64,000 nt of DNA from Cupriavidus oxalaticus (GTDB lineage Bacteria > Pseudomonadota > Gammaproteobacteria > Burkholderiales > Burkholderiaceae). Position numbers and translations under genes: made by a program. Below are positions 26,552-35,915 of the stretch, in pieces (positions within the stretch are counted from its first letter, which is position 1; every line of letters begins with the position of its first letter). The stretch lies in contig NZ_CP069812.1 in assembly GCF_016894385.1 (NCBI RefSeq), positions 992,001 to 1,056,000 on the forward strand, given 5' to 3'. The notes below the pieces were generated by a model that was not told the DNA's origin, did no database searches, and saw only the letters and a program-made list of their open reading frames with translations.

Positions 26552-27244
26552 ATGCTGCAGGTCAATGCACTGAACCAGTTCTACGGCGGCAGCCATATCC
26601 TGCGCAACGTTTCGTTCGACGTGCCGGCGGGGAAGCTGACCACGCTGCTCGGCCGCAACGGTGTAGGCAAGAGCACGCTGCTGAAATGCCTGATGGGCGT
26701 GGTGCCGACGCGCAGCGGCAGCATCCACTGGGACGGCAAGCCGCTGGAGAAGAAGGCGCCGTATGAGCGCGTCTGCGCCGGGCTGGCCTATGTGCCGCAG
26801 GGGCGCGAGATCTTTCCGCGGCTGACGGTCGAGGAGAACCTGCTGATCGGTGCCGCCAGCCGCGCGCGGCCCTCTGGCGTGCCGGATCGCATCTATCAGC
26901 TGTTCCCGGTGCTGCGCACCATGCGGCTGCGCCGCGGCGGCGACCTCTCCGGCGGCCAGCAGCAGCAACTGGCGATCGGACGGGCGCTGATGAGCGAACC
27001 GCAACTGCTGATCCTCGACGAGCCGACCGAGGGCATCCAGCCATCGATCATCCAGGACATCGGCCGCGCGCTGCGGCTGCTGGTGGACGAGTTCGGCATG
27101 ACGGTGCTGCTGGTCGAGCAATACTACGAATTCGCGCGCCATATCGCCGACCACTATGTGGTGATGAGCCGGGGCGAGGTGGTCGCGCGCGGTGCCGGGG
27201 CCAGCATGGAGCAGGACGGCGTACGGGAGCTGATCGCCGTGTAA
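26552..27244 (+). CDS. urtE: Urea ABC transporter ATP-binding protein UrtE
   Basis: A 230-residue ATPase of the LivF type. It has Walker A GRNGVGKSTLLK (about residues 34-45), signature LSGGQQQQLAIGRAL and Walker B LLILDEPTEGIQPS. It forms the ATPase pair with UrtD. GGGGAGA lies just before the ATG. The ureD gene follows after 109 bases without a visible terminator, so urease genes may be read through from the urt promoter. Confidence 0.96.
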   Translation: MLQVNALNQFYGGSHILRNVSFDVPAGKLTTLLGRNGVGKSTLLKCLMGVVPTRSGSIHWDGKPLEKKAPYERVCAGLAYVPQGREIFPRLTVEENLLIGAASRARPSGVPDRIYQLFPVLRTMRLRRGGDLSGGQQQQLAIGRALMSEPQLLILDEPTEGIQPSIIQDIGRALRLLVDEFGMTVLLVEQYYEFARHIADHYVVMSRGEVVARGAGASMEQDGVRELIAV

Positions 27245-27353
27245 GGGGGGATGGGGAATGCGCATCGCACGCCGCTTTCCGTCCGGGCAGGCGGCGCGCT
27301 ATGATTGCCTGCAACCCCCGCCATCGCGCGCCCGCCGCCGGCCTTGCCACGCC

Positions 27354-28223
27354 ATGCGTCATCCCGATTTTCCTTCGTCACTCGCCGTGCCCGCCGCATG
27401 GCAGGCCAGCCTGCGGCTGCGCTTTGCGCAACGCGGCGAACGCACCGCGCTGGTCGAGCGCCGCCACCAGGGGCCGCTGCTGGTACAGAAGCCGCTCTAT
27501 CCCGAAGGCGGCATCTGCCATGCCGTCATCCTGCATCCGCCGGCAGGCGTGGCGGGCGGCGACAGCCTGGATATCGAGGTGACGGTCGAAGCCGGCGCAC
27601 ACGCGGTGCTGGCCACGCCCGGCGCCACCAAGTGGTACAAGTCGCTCGGCCGCGACGCGGCGCAGCAGGTGCGGCTGTCGGTCGGCGCGGGGGCGCGGCT
27701 GGACTGGCTGCCGCAGGAGAACATCGTGTTCGACGATGCGCGCGCGCGCATTGCCACCGTGCTGGACGTCGCGCCGGGCGGCAGTGCCATCGGCTGGGAT
27801 GCCGTGGTGCTGGGCCGGCAGGCATCGGGCGAGCAATGGGCGCGTGGCGCGCTGTGGCTCGATACCCGCGTCGGCGCCGGCGAGCGCGCGTTGTGGATCG
27901 AACAGTCGCATCTCGATGCGGATTCGCCGCTGCGCACCGCGGTGGCGGGACTCGACGGACTCAATGTGCTGGGCACGCTGTGGGCGGTGGGCGAGGGCGC
28001 CACGCAGGAACTGGCGGAAGCGCTGGCCGAAGGGTTGCCCTACGGTCCGGAACTGCGCGCTGGCGTGACCTGCGTGGCGGCCCATGGCCAGTCGATGCTG
28101 CTGGTGCGCGTGCTCGGCCGGCAGATGGAAGCCGTGCGCCACGTGATGGTCGACAGCTGGAGCGCACTGCGCGAGCCGATGCACGGCGTGGTGGCGCGGC
28201 CGCTGCGGCTGTGGGCGACGTAG
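27354..28223 (+). CDS. ureD: Urease accessory protein UreD
   Basis: A 289-residue protein of the UreD/UreH family, recognised by [20 protein letters not shown] (about residues 60-79), [10 protein letters not shown] and [14 protein letters not shown]. UreD binds apo-urease first and recruits UreF and UreG for nickel insertion. The ATG at 27354 gives the usual N-terminus; an earlier in-frame ATG at 27258 adds an Arg-rich stretch with no family likeness. It is the first gene of ureDAJBCEFG. Confidence 0.94.
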   Translation: MRHPDFPSSLAVPAAWQASLRLRFAQRGERTALVERRHQGPLLVQKPLYPEGGICHAVILHPPAGVAGGDSLDIEVTVEAGAHAVLATPGATKWYKSLGRDAAQQVRLSVGAGARLDWLPQENIVFDDARARIATVLDVAPGGSAIGWDAVVLGRQASGEQWARGALWLDTRVGAGERALWIEQSHLDADSPLRTAVAGLDGLNVLGTLWAVGEGATQELAEALAEGLPYGPELRAGVTCVAAHGQSMLLVRVLGRQMEAVRHVMVDSWSALREPMHGVVARPLRLWAT

Positions 28224-28261
28224 GACCGCGAACGGACAGCAAGACAGACAAGGAACAAGAG

Positions 28262-28564
28262 ATGGAACTGACGCCGAGAGAGAAGGACAAGCTGCTGATC
28301 TTCACCGCCGCGCTGCTGGCCGAACGGCGCAAGGCGCGCGGGCTCAAGCTCAACTATCCGGAAGCGGTGGCGCTGATCACCGCCGCCATCATGGAAGGCG
28401 CGCGCGACGGCCGCACCGTGGCCGAGCTGATGCACGAAGGCACCACCGTGCTGACGCGCGATGACGTGATGGATGGCATCGCCGAGATGATCCCCGAGAT
28501 CCAGGTGGAAGCTACGTTTCCCGATGGCACCAAGCTGGTGACCGTGCACCATCCCATCGTCTGA
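28262..28564 (+). CDS. ureA: Urease subunit gamma
   Basis: A 100-residue protein that matches the urease gamma subunit from end to end: [40 protein letters not shown] and a C-terminus ending VTVHHPI. It forms the (alpha-beta-gamma)3 enzyme with UreB and UreC. The ATG follows AAGGAACAAGAG. ureJ separates it from ureB. Confidence 0.97.
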   Translation: MELTPREKDKLLIFTAALLAERRKARGLKLNYPEAVALITAAIMEGARDGRTVAELMHEGTTVLTRDDVMDGIAEMIPEIQVEATFPDGTKLVTVHHPIV

Positions 28565-28624
28565 GCCTGCGCCTGGGCGACCGATTTCGTCCGATTCGAA
28601 CAACAAATCCAACCGAGAACCGAT

Positions 28625-29239
28625 ATGACCCGCACTGCCTGCCTGCGCCTTGCGCTGGGCACCTCCCTCGCCGTTGCCGCCACCGCCGCGCTGGCGCATC
28701 CCGGCCATGACGCCGCTACCGTCGGCGCCAGCCTTTGGGCCGGCCTGGCGCACCCGTTCACTGGCGCCGACCACTTGCTGGCGATGGCGGCGGTGGGCGT
28801 GTGGAGCGCGCTGGTGGCACGCTCGGCCGCCGATACGCTGCGCCTGCCGCTGGTCTTTGTCGCGCTGATGCTGGCCGGTGCCGCGCTCGGGCTGGCCGGC
28901 ATGGCATTGCCCGCGGTGGAACCGATGATCGCCGTGTCGTTGCTGGTGGTGGGGCTGATGCTGGCGCTGCGCGCCAGGCTGCCGGCGTGGGCCGGCGCCT
29001 TGCTGGTTGGCGGCTTTGCGGTGTTCCACGGTTACGCGCATGGCGCGGAGCTGCCGGCCACCGCCCACGCGCTGCCCGCCGTGCTGGCCTACGTCGGCGG
29101 CTTTGCCGTTGCGACCATGGCGCTGCACCTGCTCGGCATCGGCGCCGGCACGCTGCTGCTGCGCCGCCATGCCGGCTGGCTGGCCCGCCTGGCCGGCGCC
29201 GGCGTGGCGCTGTACGGTGCCGGCCTGCTGGTGGCCTGA
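28625..29239 (+). CDS. ureJ: HupE/UreJ family protein, probable nickel permease
   Basis: A 204-residue membrane protein with a signal peptide (about residues 1-23, ending TAALA) and about six helices. It carries the HupE/UreJ signature [16 protein letters not shown] near residue 45 and an early HPGHD histidine cluster, both linked to Ni2+ or Co2+ handling. Placement between ureA and ureB supports a nickel supply role for urease. The start has CCGAGAA upstream. Confidence 0.92.
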   Translation: MTRTACLRLALGTSLAVAATAALAHPGHDAATVGASLWAGLAHPFTGADHLLAMAAVGVWSALVARSAADTLRLPLVFVALMLAGAALGLAGMALPAVEPMIAVSLLVVGLMLALRARLPAWAGALLVGGFAVFHGYAHGAELPATAHALPAVLAYVGGFAVATMALHLLGIGAGTLLLRRHAGWLARLAGAGVALYGAGLLVA

Positions 29240-29250
29240 GGAGATACACA

Positions 29251-29556
29251 ATGATCCCCGGTGAACTGATGCCCGCCGATGGCGAGATCGAACTCAATGC
29301 CGGCCGCGCCACGGTCAGCGTGACGGTGGCCAATACCGGCGACCGGCCGATCCAGGTCGGCTCGCACTTCCATTTCTACGAGACCAACGCCGCGCTGTCG
29401 TTCGATCGCGAGGCCACGCGCGGCTTCCGCCTGAATATCGCGGCGGGCACGGCGGTGCGGTTCGAGCCGGGCCAGACCCGCACTGTCGAACTGGTGACGC
29501 TGGATGGCCACCGCATCGTCTATGGCTTCAACGGCAAGATCATGGGAGCGCTGTGA
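29251..29556 (+). CDS. ureB: Urease subunit beta
   Basis: A 101-residue protein matching urease beta: [38 protein letters not shown] and the end [12 protein letters not shown]. It has a GAGGAGA site upstream. Its TGA overlaps the ureC ATG by one base. It is structural and lies over the alpha subunit active site. Confidence 0.97.
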   Translation: MIPGELMPADGEIELNAGRATVSVTVANTGDRPIQVGSHFHFYETNAALSFDREATRGFRLNIAAGTAVRFEPGQTRTVELVTLDGHRIVYGFNGKIMGAL

Positions 29557-31271
29557 TGGCAAGGATCTCCAGGCAGGCCTATGCGGAGATGTTCGGCCCC
29601 ACCACCGGCGACCGCGTGCGGCTGGCCGACACCGGGCTCATTATCGAAGTCGAGAAGGACTTCACCATCTACGGCGAGGAAGTGAAGTTCGGCGGCGGCA
29701 AGGTGATCCGAGACGGCATGGGCCAGAGCCAGCGCATGGCGAAGGACTGCGTCGACACGGTGATCACCAATGCGCTGATCGTCGACCACTGGGGCATCGT
29801 CAAGGCCGACATCGGGCTGAAGGACGGGCGCATCGCGTCGATCGGCAAGGCCGGCAACCCGGATATCCAGCCGGGGGTGACCATCGTGGTCGGGCCGGGC
29901 ACCGAGGTGATCGCGGGCGAGGGCATGATCGTCACCGCGGGCGGCATCGACAGCCACATCCATTTCATCTGCCCGCAGCAGATCGAAGAGGCGCTGATGA
30001 GCGGCGTCACTACCATGATCGGCGGCGGCACCGGGCCGGCGACGGGCACCTTCGCCACCACGGTGACACCGGGGCCGTGGTTCATGGAACGGATGCTGCA
30101 GGCGGCGGACGCCTACCCGATGAATATCGGCCTGCTCGGCAAGGGCAACGCCAGCCAGCAGGCGCCGCTCCTGGAGCAGGTGGAGGCCGGTGCGATCGGG
30201 CTGAAGCTGCACGAGGACTGGGGCACCACGCCGGCGGCGATCGACACCTGCCTGTCGGTGGCGGACGCGACCGATACGCAGGTGGCGATCCATACCGATA
30301 CGCTGAACGAGGCCGGCTTTGTCGAAGCCACCATCGCCGCCTTCAAGGGCCGCACCATCCATACGTACCACACCGAAGGCGCCGGCGGCGGCCATGCGCC
30401 GGACATCATCAAGGTGTGCGGCGAGGCCAACGTGCTGCCGTCGTCGACCAACCCGACGCGGCCCTACACGGTGAACACGCTGGACGAGCACCTCGACATG
30501 CTGATGGTGTGCCACCACCTCGATCCGTCGATCGCCGAGGATATCGCCTTCGCCGAAAGCCGCATCCGCCGCGAGACCATCGCCGCGGAAGATATCCTGC
30601 ACGACCTCGGTGCGTTCTCGATGATCTCCAGCGACTCGCAGGCCATGGGCCGCGTCGGCGAGGTCATCATCCGCACCTGGCAGACCGCGCACAAGATGGC
30701 GCTGCAGCGCGGCAAGCTGCCCGGCGATCCGCATGATGCGCGCGGCGGGCACGACAACTTCCGCGTCAAGCGCTATGTCGCCAAGTACACCATCAACCCG
30801 GCGCTGACGCATGGCATTGCGCACGAGGTGGGCTCGGTCGAGGTCGGCAAGTGGGCCGACCTGGTGCTGTGGCGGCCGGCGTTCTTCGGCGTCAAGCCGA
30901 GCCTGATCCTGAAGGGCGGCATGATCGCTGCCGCGGCGATGGGTGATCCCAATGCGTCGATCCCGACACCGCAGCCGGTGCATTACCGGCCGATGTTCGC
31001 GTCGGCGGGCGGGGCGCTGCACCGGTCTTCGCTGACCTTTGTCTCGCAGGCGGCGCTTTCGGCCAATATCGGCGAGCGCTACGACCTCGCCAAGACGCTG
31101 TCGGCGGTGCGCGGCACGCGCACGGTCAGCAAGCGCGACATGATGCACAATGACTGGCAACCGCACGTCACGGTCGATCCGGAGACCTACCAGGTCGTCG
31201 CCGACGGCCAGCTGCTGACCTGCGAGCCGGCCACCGAGCTGCCCATGGCGCAGCGCTATTTCCTGTTCTGA
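29556..31271 (+). CDS. ureC: Urease subunit alpha
   Basis: A 571-residue catalytic subunit. All nickel-centre residues stand at the same numbers as in Klebsiella urease: His134 and His136 (DSHIHFICP), Lys217 to be carbamylated (GLKLHEDWG), His246, His272 and Asp360 (SSDSQAMGR). The flap histidine His320 is in MVCHHLDPS. It hydrolyses urea to ammonia and carbamate. Start chosen at 29556, giving [15 protein letters not shown]; the GTG one codon earlier is in frame but overlaps ureB. Confidence 0.98.
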   Translation: MARISRQAYAEMFGPTTGDRVRLADTGLIIEVEKDFTIYGEEVKFGGGKVIRDGMGQSQRMAKDCVDTVITNALIVDHWGIVKADIGLKDGRIASIGKAGNPDIQPGVTIVVGPGTEVIAGEGMIVTAGGIDSHIHFICPQQIEEALMSGVTTMIGGGTGPATGTFATTVTPGPWFMERMLQAADAYPMNIGLLGKGNASQQAPLLEQVEAGAIGLKLHEDWGTTPAAIDTCLSVADATDTQVAIHTDTLNEAGFVEATIAAFKGRTIHTYHTEGAGGGHAPDIIKVCGEANVLPSSTNPTRPYTVNTLDEHLDMLMVCHHLDPSIAEDIAFAESRIRRETIAAEDILHDLGAFSMISSDSQAMGRVGEVIIRTWQTAHKMALQRGKLPGDPHDARGGHDNFRVKRYVAKYTINPALTHGIAHEVGSVEVGKWADLVLWRPAFFGVKPSLILKGGMIAAAAMGDPNASIPTPQPVHYRPMFASAGGALHRSSLTFVSQAALSANIGERYDLAKTLSAVRGTRTVSKRDMMHNDWQPHVTVDPETYQVVADGQLLTCEPATELPMAQRYFLF

Positions 31272-31300
31272 ACCGCCGGGGCCCGCGCCCCGCATCGCGC

Positions 31301-31918
31301 ATGCTGAAGATCGACAAATTCCTGAGCGCCCCACACGGCATCGCGCCGGTGCTGGTGTGCCGTGCCCCCAAGCTGGTCCTGCCTTTCAACGAACGCAGCA
31401 AGAGCCGCCTGCGCGCGGTGCTCGACAACGGCACCGAGGCCGCGCTGTTCCTGCCGCGCGGCACGGTGCTGCGGGGCGGGGACTTGCTGGTGGCCGAAGA
31501 TGGCAGCTTTGTCGAAGTGCAGGCCGCGGCGGAGGCCGTGCTGGATGTGCGTTCGGAGGATCCGCACGCGCTGATGCGCGCGGCGTATCACCTTGGCAAC
31601 CGGCACACGCCGGTGGAGATCGGGCGCGACTATCTGCGGCTGGAGTATGACCCCGTGCTGGCCGATATGCTGCAGCGCCTGGGCGTGCGCGCCGAGCGCG
31701 CGGAGCTGCCGTTCGAGCCGGAGGCCGGGGCGTATGGCGGCGGGCACAAGCATGGGCACGATGCCACGTTCGCGGAGGACTATGCGGCGGCGCAGGCGGT
31801 GTTCCATGAGCATCATGGGCACTCGCACTCGCACTCGCACTCGCACTCGCACTCGCACTCGCATGATCATGGCAAAGGAGCTCATGTGCATGACGAGAGC
31901 TGTGGACATGGACACTAG
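31301..31918 (+). CDS. ureE: Urease accessory protein UreE, nickel metallochaperone
   Basis: A 205-residue protein. Residues 1-75 form the peptide-binding domain and about 76-145 the metal-binding domain, with [20 protein letters not shown]. The C-terminal tail (about residues 148-205) is histidine-rich, HEHHG followed by seven His-Ser units and [18 protein letters not shown]. UreE dimers carry nickel to UreG. The tail is encoded by a 6-base tandem repeat. Two palindromes (R4 and R5) separate it from ureF. Confidence 0.95.
   Translation: MLKIDKFLSAPHGIAPVLVCRAPKLVLPFNERSKSRLRAVLDNGTEAALFLPRGTVLRGGDLLVAEDGSFVEVQAAAEAVLDVRSEDPHALMRAAYHLGNRHTPVEIGRDYLRLEYDPVLADMLQRLGVRAERAELPFEPEAGAYGGGHKHGHDATFAEDYAAAQAVFHEHHGHSHSHSHSHSHSHSHDHGKGAHVHDESCGHGH
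31819..31860 (+). repeat. 6-base tandem repeat in ureE
   Basis: Seven exact copies of GCACTC fill 31819-31860 and encode the His-Ser run of UreE (codon register CAC TCG). Copy number could change by slippage without a frameshift. Confidence 0.95.
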
Positions 31919-31994
31919 GTAAGGTCATGGGCAAGGGGAAGCCTGGGCAGGCGGCCGGACCATACTTCGTCGACGCGCCGGGCCCTCACCCCGG

Positions 31995-32018
31995 CCCTCT
32001 CCCGCAAGCGGGAGAGGG
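31995..32018. repeat. REP-like palindrome, copy R4
   Basis: CCCTCTCCCGC (31995-32005), AA, GCGGGAGAGGG (32008-32018), preceded by the family flank gccctcaccccgg. It lies 77 bases after the ureE stop. Confidence 0.9.
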
Positions 32019-32021
32019 AGT

Positions 32022-32072
32022 ACACCATCGGCGATCGGACGAGGCTACGGCCTTTTCAGGTACCGATGGTGT
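32022..32072. repeat. Inverted repeat joining R4 and R5
   Basis: ACACCATCGG (32022-32031) is perfectly complementary to CCGATGGTGT (32063-32072). Together with R4 and R5 on either side the whole ureE-ureF spacer can fold into a compact structure. Confidence 0.8.
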
Positions 32073-32106
32073 GCTCCCCTCTCCCGCTTGCGGGAGAGGG
32101 GAGCAC
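32071..32106. repeat. REP-like palindrome, copy R5
   Basis: Perfect 17-base arms (32071-32087 and 32090-32106) around TT. The inner core is identical to R1, R2 and R7. It ends 26 bases before the ureF ATG. Confidence 0.9.
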
Positions 32107-32132
32107 ACCGCCGTTAAGCGGCGGCCGTAACC

Positions 32133-32825
32133 ATGACCAACCTCCACCAACTCATCTCCCTGCTCCACCTGGCATCGCCCGCCTTGCCCATCGGCGGCTT
32201 CAGCTATTCGCAAGGGCTTGAAGCCGCGATCGAGGCCGGCAGCATCCATGACGCCATGACCGCCGAGCGCTGGATCCGCGACAACCTGCTGCACGTCCAG
32301 GCCCAATGCGAAGCGCCGCTGTGGCTGCTGTTGCATCGCCACTGGCATGCCGGCGACACGGCCGCAGTGCGGGCCTGGAACGACTGGTTCCACGCCACCC
32401 GTGAAACCTCGGAGCTGCGCCTCGAGACCGAGCAGATGGGCTGGTCGCTGGCGAAGCTGATTGCACAGATGGAATGGGGTACGCCCGCATTGCGCGAAGC
32501 GCTGGCAACGCTATCGCCGGTCTGCCTGCCAACCGCCTTCACCGCAGCCTGCGTCGCGCTGGACGTCGACGCCCGCGACGGCCTGGCCGCCTATTGCTTC
32601 AACTGGGCCGAGAACCAGGTTGCCGCCGCGATCAAGGCGGTGCCGCTGGGCCAGGTTGCCGGGCAGCACATGCTGCGCCGCCTGCATGCGGCGGTACTGC
32701 AAACCGTTGACGAAGCCGCGCGCCGTGCCGATGCCACGCCGCCGCAGCTGTCCACCTTTTCCCCGATGCTGGGCCTGCTTTGCGCACGCCATGAAACGCA
32801 GTACTCCCGGCTGTTCCGTTCCTGA
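32133..32825 (+). CDS. ureF: Urease accessory protein UreF
   Basis: A 230-residue all-helical protein typical of Ure[21 protein letters not shown] (about residues 10-29) and [15 protein letters not shown] [20 protein letters not shown]. UreF bridges UreD and UreG on apo-urease and is thought to gate GTP hydrolysis and nickel delivery. The conserved C-terminus is present. ureG follows after 14 bases. The ATG at 32133 has no strong ribosome-binding site; the sequence before it is the R5 palindrome and a GC-rich linker. Confidence 0.94.
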   Translation: MTNLHQLISLLHLASPALPIGGFSYSQGLEAAIEAGSIHDAMTAERWIRDNLLHVQAQCEAPLWLLLHRHWHAGDTAAVRAWNDWFHATRETSELRLETEQMGWSLAKLIAQMEWGTPALREALATLSPVCLPTAFTAACVALDVDARDGLAAYCFNWAENQVAAAIKAVPLGQVAGQHMLRRLHAAVLQTVDEAARRADATPPQLSTFSPMLGLLCARHETQYSRLFRS

Positions 32826-32839
32826 ATCCACACCACACC

Positions 32840-33469
32840 ATGACCCAGGCCCGTACCAAGAAGAACCCTCCGCTGCGCGTCGGCGTCGGCGGCCCGGTAG
32901 GCTCCGGCAAGACCACGCTGCTGGAGATGCTGTGCAAGGCCATGCGCGACCGCTATGACCTGGTCGCGATCACCAACGACATCTACACCAAGGAAGACCA
33001 GCGCCTGCTGACGATTTCCGGCGCGTTGCCGGCGGAGCGCATCATGGGCGTGGAAACCGGCGGCTGCCCGCACACCGCGATCCGCGAGGATGCGTCGATC
33101 AACCTGGAAGCGGTGGACCGCATGCTGGCGAAGTTCCCGGATGCCGACGTGGTGTTCATCGAGTCCGGCGGCGACAACCTCGCAGCAACGTTCAGCCCAG
33201 AACTTTCTGATCTGACGATCTACGTGATCGACGTAGCCGGCGGTGAGAAAATTCCGAGAAAAGGCGGCCCGGGGATTACCAAGTCCGACCTGCTGGTGAT
33301 CAACAAGACAGACCTGGCGCCGTACGTCGGCGCGTCGCTGGAAGTGATGGAGAGCGATGCCCGCAAGATGCGCGGCGCCCGACCGTTCGTGATGGGCAGC
33401 GTCAAGTCCGGACAGGGCCTGGACGAAGTGATCCGCTTCATCGAACGGCAGGGCATGCTCGGCGTCTAG
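32840..33469 (+). CDS. ureG: Urease accessory GTPase UreG
   Basis: A 209-residue SIMIBI GTPase. The P-loop [15 protein letters not shown] is at about residues 15-29, the nickel-binding Cys-Pro-His motif lies in [13 protein letters not shown], and [12 protein letters not shown] gives the guanine-specificity motif NKxD. It couples GTP hydrolysis to nickel insertion into urease. Its TAG stop overlaps the stop of the convergent XRE gene by four bases; no terminator is seen between them. Confidence 0.97.
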   Translation: MTQARTKKNPPLRVGVGGPVGSGKTTLLEMLCKAMRDRYDLVAITNDIYTKEDQRLLTISGALPAERIMGVETGGCPHTAIREDASINLEAVDRMLAKFPDADVVFIESGGDNLAATFSPELSDLTIYVIDVAGGEKIPRKGGPGITKSDLLVINKTDLAPYVGASLEVMESDARKMRGARPFVMGSVKSGQGLDEVIRFIERQGMLGV

Positions 33470-33906
33470 GATTCGATGTCGCTCGCGGCCGCCCTGGCGC
33501 CGGGTTTGACATAGCTCACCGGCGGACGGAAGCTGCCCTTGCCTGCCAGGGCCCGCGCAACCGCCGCCACCAGGTTCAGCTCGGGCTCGTTGAGCTCGGC
33601 CATATGGCGCACGGTGGCCTCGATGGCTGCCTGCTGCCGGTTGCCGTAGGGCATCGGCGGCTGCTCCACCTGCAGCTCGCTGGCATCGTGGCGGGCGAAG
33701 TCCAGCATTTCGGACGGCGGGACCGCAAGGGTCTCGGCCAGCGTGCAGATATTGATCAGCGCCAGGTTGCGCTTGCCCCCTTCGATGCCGCTCAGGTAGG
33801 AACGCGCCAGACCGCTTTCGAGCGACAGCGTTTCCTGGGACCAGCCGCGCTGCTTGCGCAGCCAGGCGAGATGCAATCCGAAAAGTCTGAGATGTCGAGT
33901 AGTCAT
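33466..33906 (-). CDS. XRE-family transcriptional regulator
   Basis: A 146-residue protein. Residues 1-70 form a Cro/C1-type helix-turn-helix: [20 protein letters not shown] and [20 protein letters not shown]. The C-terminal half has no recognised sensor domain. Start 33906 ([10 protein letters not shown]) is the first ATG before the domain. It is convergent with ureG, with overlapping stops. Whether it regulates urease is unknown. The 268-base gap upstream, before the rightward gene at 34175, holds no other gene that I can support. Confidence 0.85.
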   Translation of the reverse strand: MTTRHLRLFGLHLAWLRKQRGWSQETLSLESGLARSYLSGIEGGKRNLALINICTLAETLAVPPSEMLDFARHDASELQVEQPPMPYGNRQQAAIEATVRHMAELNEPELNLVAAVARALAGKGSFRPPVSYVKPGARAAASDIES

Positions 33907-34174
33907 GGGATCGTAGGAAGTTCGGAGTGTTCTGAGGCTAAGGGTTTGACCTTGAGGCCACGACAACTTATTCTCCCCCTCACTATCGATGCCCGATCCG
34001 CGGATTAAGGGATGCGCCAGTGCATATGGCGCGGCACGATGGCATGACACCGGGCGGCTTGCATGGCCGTGCCAGACGGGACCACTGCGCGATGCCAGGC
34101 GCGACGCGTTCGCGCGTGCGCCGCATTGCGCGGACAGGATGACCGCGTCCTGTCGCCCTGCCCAGGGAATTGCC

Positions 34175-35032
34175 ATGCAGATCTTCACGCTGTTCGAGGC
34201 GCAGATGCGCGCCTTCCACCCCGGCCACCATGCGGTGGCGGACCTGACCATCGGTTTCCAGTCGCGCTTGCTGTCCGCCACGGCAGGGCTTGGCGAAACC
34301 TGCGACTACGTATTTCTCCGCGCGGGAGAGGCCCAGCCCGAATTCGTGGCGCAGCGGCCCGAGTGGTGGGCCTGCCTGCGCGGCGGGATGCGCCTGTCGG
34401 CGCCCGGGCGCGGCAGCCTGCTGGCGGGCGGCGGCGAGTTGTTCGCGCCCGCCACCGGCGTGCCGATGCAGGTCCGTGCGACGGTCGATACGATTTTGGT
34501 GCGCGCGGTGGCGCAGGACGTGGCCGCGGGGCCGGTGTGGCTGCCTGCTGGCGCGCGTCGCGGCACGCTGGGGAAGGTGGGCGCGGACGACGCTGACGGC
34601 ATGGCTGGCGCATCACCGGACGGGTCCGCGCTGCAACGCCCGTCAGGCATGCAGCCTGAGTTCATCCAGCTTGATGACTCGGGCGGCGACTGGGCGCAGC
34701 GGCTGCGCGCGCGCGGCTTGCGCTGGGCGCTGTGCTATCGCGGTGCTGCAGGCTTGTACTGGCACGGGCCGGAGGCGCCGGCGGCGGACGAGTCGGACGA
34801 GTCGGATGAGGCGGCGTTCCTGCAGCCCGGCGCGCTTTACGCGCCGGATGCGAATGAAACCTGCCGTCTCGACGTGCTGATGCCCGGCACGGCGCTGCTG
34901 TGCTGTTTCGGGCCGCCGCGCCAGCACGGCGAACGTGGGAGCGAAAACGAAGGCGGGACCGGCCAGGCCGCGCGGTGCCCCGAACGGCTGCCCAGGGAGC
35001 GGGCCGACACGCCGGCACTGGTGGCCGCGTGA
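34175..35032 (+). CDS. Hypothetical protein, possible cupin-like fold
   Basis: A 285-residue protein I do not recognise. Residues 1-60 look helical then mixed (FEAQMRAFHPGHHAVADL). Residues 60-115 read like a row of short beta strands with glycines (LRGGMRLSAPGRGSLLAG, GELFAPATGVPMQVRA), which resembles a cupin barrel but lacks clear metal ligands. An acidic stretch (ADESDESDEAA) and a poorly conserved tail follow. Start 34175 is chosen by protein likeness; an in-frame start near 33989 adds a low-complexity stretch. Codon use is normal for the window, so a real gene is likely. Confidence 0.55.
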   Translation: MQIFTLFEAQMRAFHPGHHAVADLTIGFQSRLLSATAGLGETCDYVFLRAGEAQPEFVAQRPEWWACLRGGMRLSAPGRGSLLAGGGELFAPATGVPMQVRATVDTILVRAVAQDVAAGPVWLPAGARRGTLGKVGADDADGMAGASPDGSALQRPSGMQPEFIQLDDSGGDWAQRLRARGLRWALCYRGAAGLYWHGPEAPAADESDESDEAAFLQPGALYAPDANETCRLDVLMPGTALLCCFGPPRQHGERGSENEGGTGQAARCPERLPRERADTPALVAA

Positions 35033-35042
35033 ACACCGCGGC

Positions 35043-35064
35043 GGCCCGGGGCCATGCCCGGGCC
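35043..35064. terminator. GC-rich hairpin between convergent genes
   Basis: GGCCCGGG (35043-35050) and CCCGGGCC (35057-35064) flank a 6-base loop between the stops at 35032 (plus) and 35070 (minus). There is no T-run, so it may only weakly terminate. Confidence 0.45.
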
Positions 35065-35069
35065 GGCCT

Positions 35070-35762
35070 TCAGTGGCGCTTGTACTGCGTGGCGCCGAAC
35101 AGCACCTCGCGCGCCTTGTCGTCCTGCAGCGCCTTGCGCGCGCTGGCCAGCACCTCGACGCCGCGCTTGACCGCGGGACGCTCGGCGATCTCGTTGAACC
35201 AGCGCTTCAGGTTCGGGTAGTCGTCCAGCTCGACGCCCTGGTTCTGCCAGCTGCGCAGCCACGGGAAGGTGGCGATGTCGGCGATGGTGTACTGGTCGCC
35301 GGCCAGCCATTCGTGCTTCGACAGCTGCGTGTCGATCACGCCGTACAGGCGTTTGGCTTCGTTGGTGTAGCGATTGACCGCGTACTCGATCTGCTCCGGC
35401 GCGTAGATGCGGAAGTGGTGCGCCTGGCCCAGCATCGGGCCGACGCCGCCCATCTGGAACATCAGCCACTGCAGCGCGTCGTACTTGCCGCGCACGTCCT
35501 CGGGCAGGAACCTGCCGGTCTTGCCGGCCAGGTACAGCAGGATCGCGCCCGATTCGAACAGCGAGATCGGCTTGCCGTCGGGGCCGTCGGGATCGACGAT
35601 GGCGGGAATCTTGTTGTTGGGGCTGATCTTCAGGAAGTCCTCGCCGAACTGGTCGCCGGCGCCGATATTGATCGGATGGACCTTGTACTCCAGGCCACAT
35701 TCCTCCAGCATGATGTGGACCTTGTGGCCGTTGGGCGTTGCCCAGGTATAGACGTCGATCAT
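35070..35762 (-). CDS. yfcG: YfcG-type glutathione S-transferase (disulfide reductase)
   Basis: A 230-residue GST of the Nu class. It follows E. coli YfcG closely as I know it: TPNGHKVHIMLEECGLEY (about residues 9-26), ISPNNKIPAIVD, LFESGAILLYLA and MGGVGPMLGQAHHF. Members of this class bind two glutathiones and reduce disulfides rather than conjugate. The C-terminal helical domain is complete. Start 35762 (MIDVYTW) matches the family; an in-frame start at 35810 would add 16 residues. Confidence 0.9.
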   Translation of the reverse strand: MIDVYTWATPNGHKVHIMLEECGLEYKVHPINIGAGDQFGEDFLKISPNNKIPAIVDPDGPDGKPISLFESGAILLYLAGKTGRFLPEDVRGKYDALQWLMFQMGGVGPMLGQAHHFRIYAPEQIEYAVNRYTNEAKRLYGVIDTQLSKHEWLAGDQYTIADIATFPWLRSWQNQGVELDDYPNLKRWFNEIAERPAVKRGVEVLASARKALQDDKAREVLFGATQYKRH

Positions 35763-35842
35763 CGCAATGGCTCCCCTGGCTGCGATCGTGGTGACTGCCA
35801 CGTCAACCACTGACGTGGCGAACCGGGCGATTTAAGCACAGA

Positions 35843-35873
35843 AGAAAAAAACGCGCAGGCAGGCTGCGCGTTT
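35843..35873 (-). terminator. Rho-independent terminator after the acyl-CoA dehydrogenase
   Basis: Read on the minus strand, AACGCGCAG (35872-35864) pairs with CTGCGCGTT (35858-35850) around five bases, followed by a run of T. It ends the leftward dehydrogenase gene before yfcG. Confidence 0.85.
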
Positions 35874-35915
35874 CCATGCTGGCGTCAGGGGCGAGCGCGC
35901 CCCCGCGGCGGGCGC

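Noticed and set aside
31927..32130. 67-codon frame between ureE and ureF
   Set aside because: It consists of translated palindromes R4 and R5 (PHPGPLPQAGEG-type peptide) and has no support as a protein.
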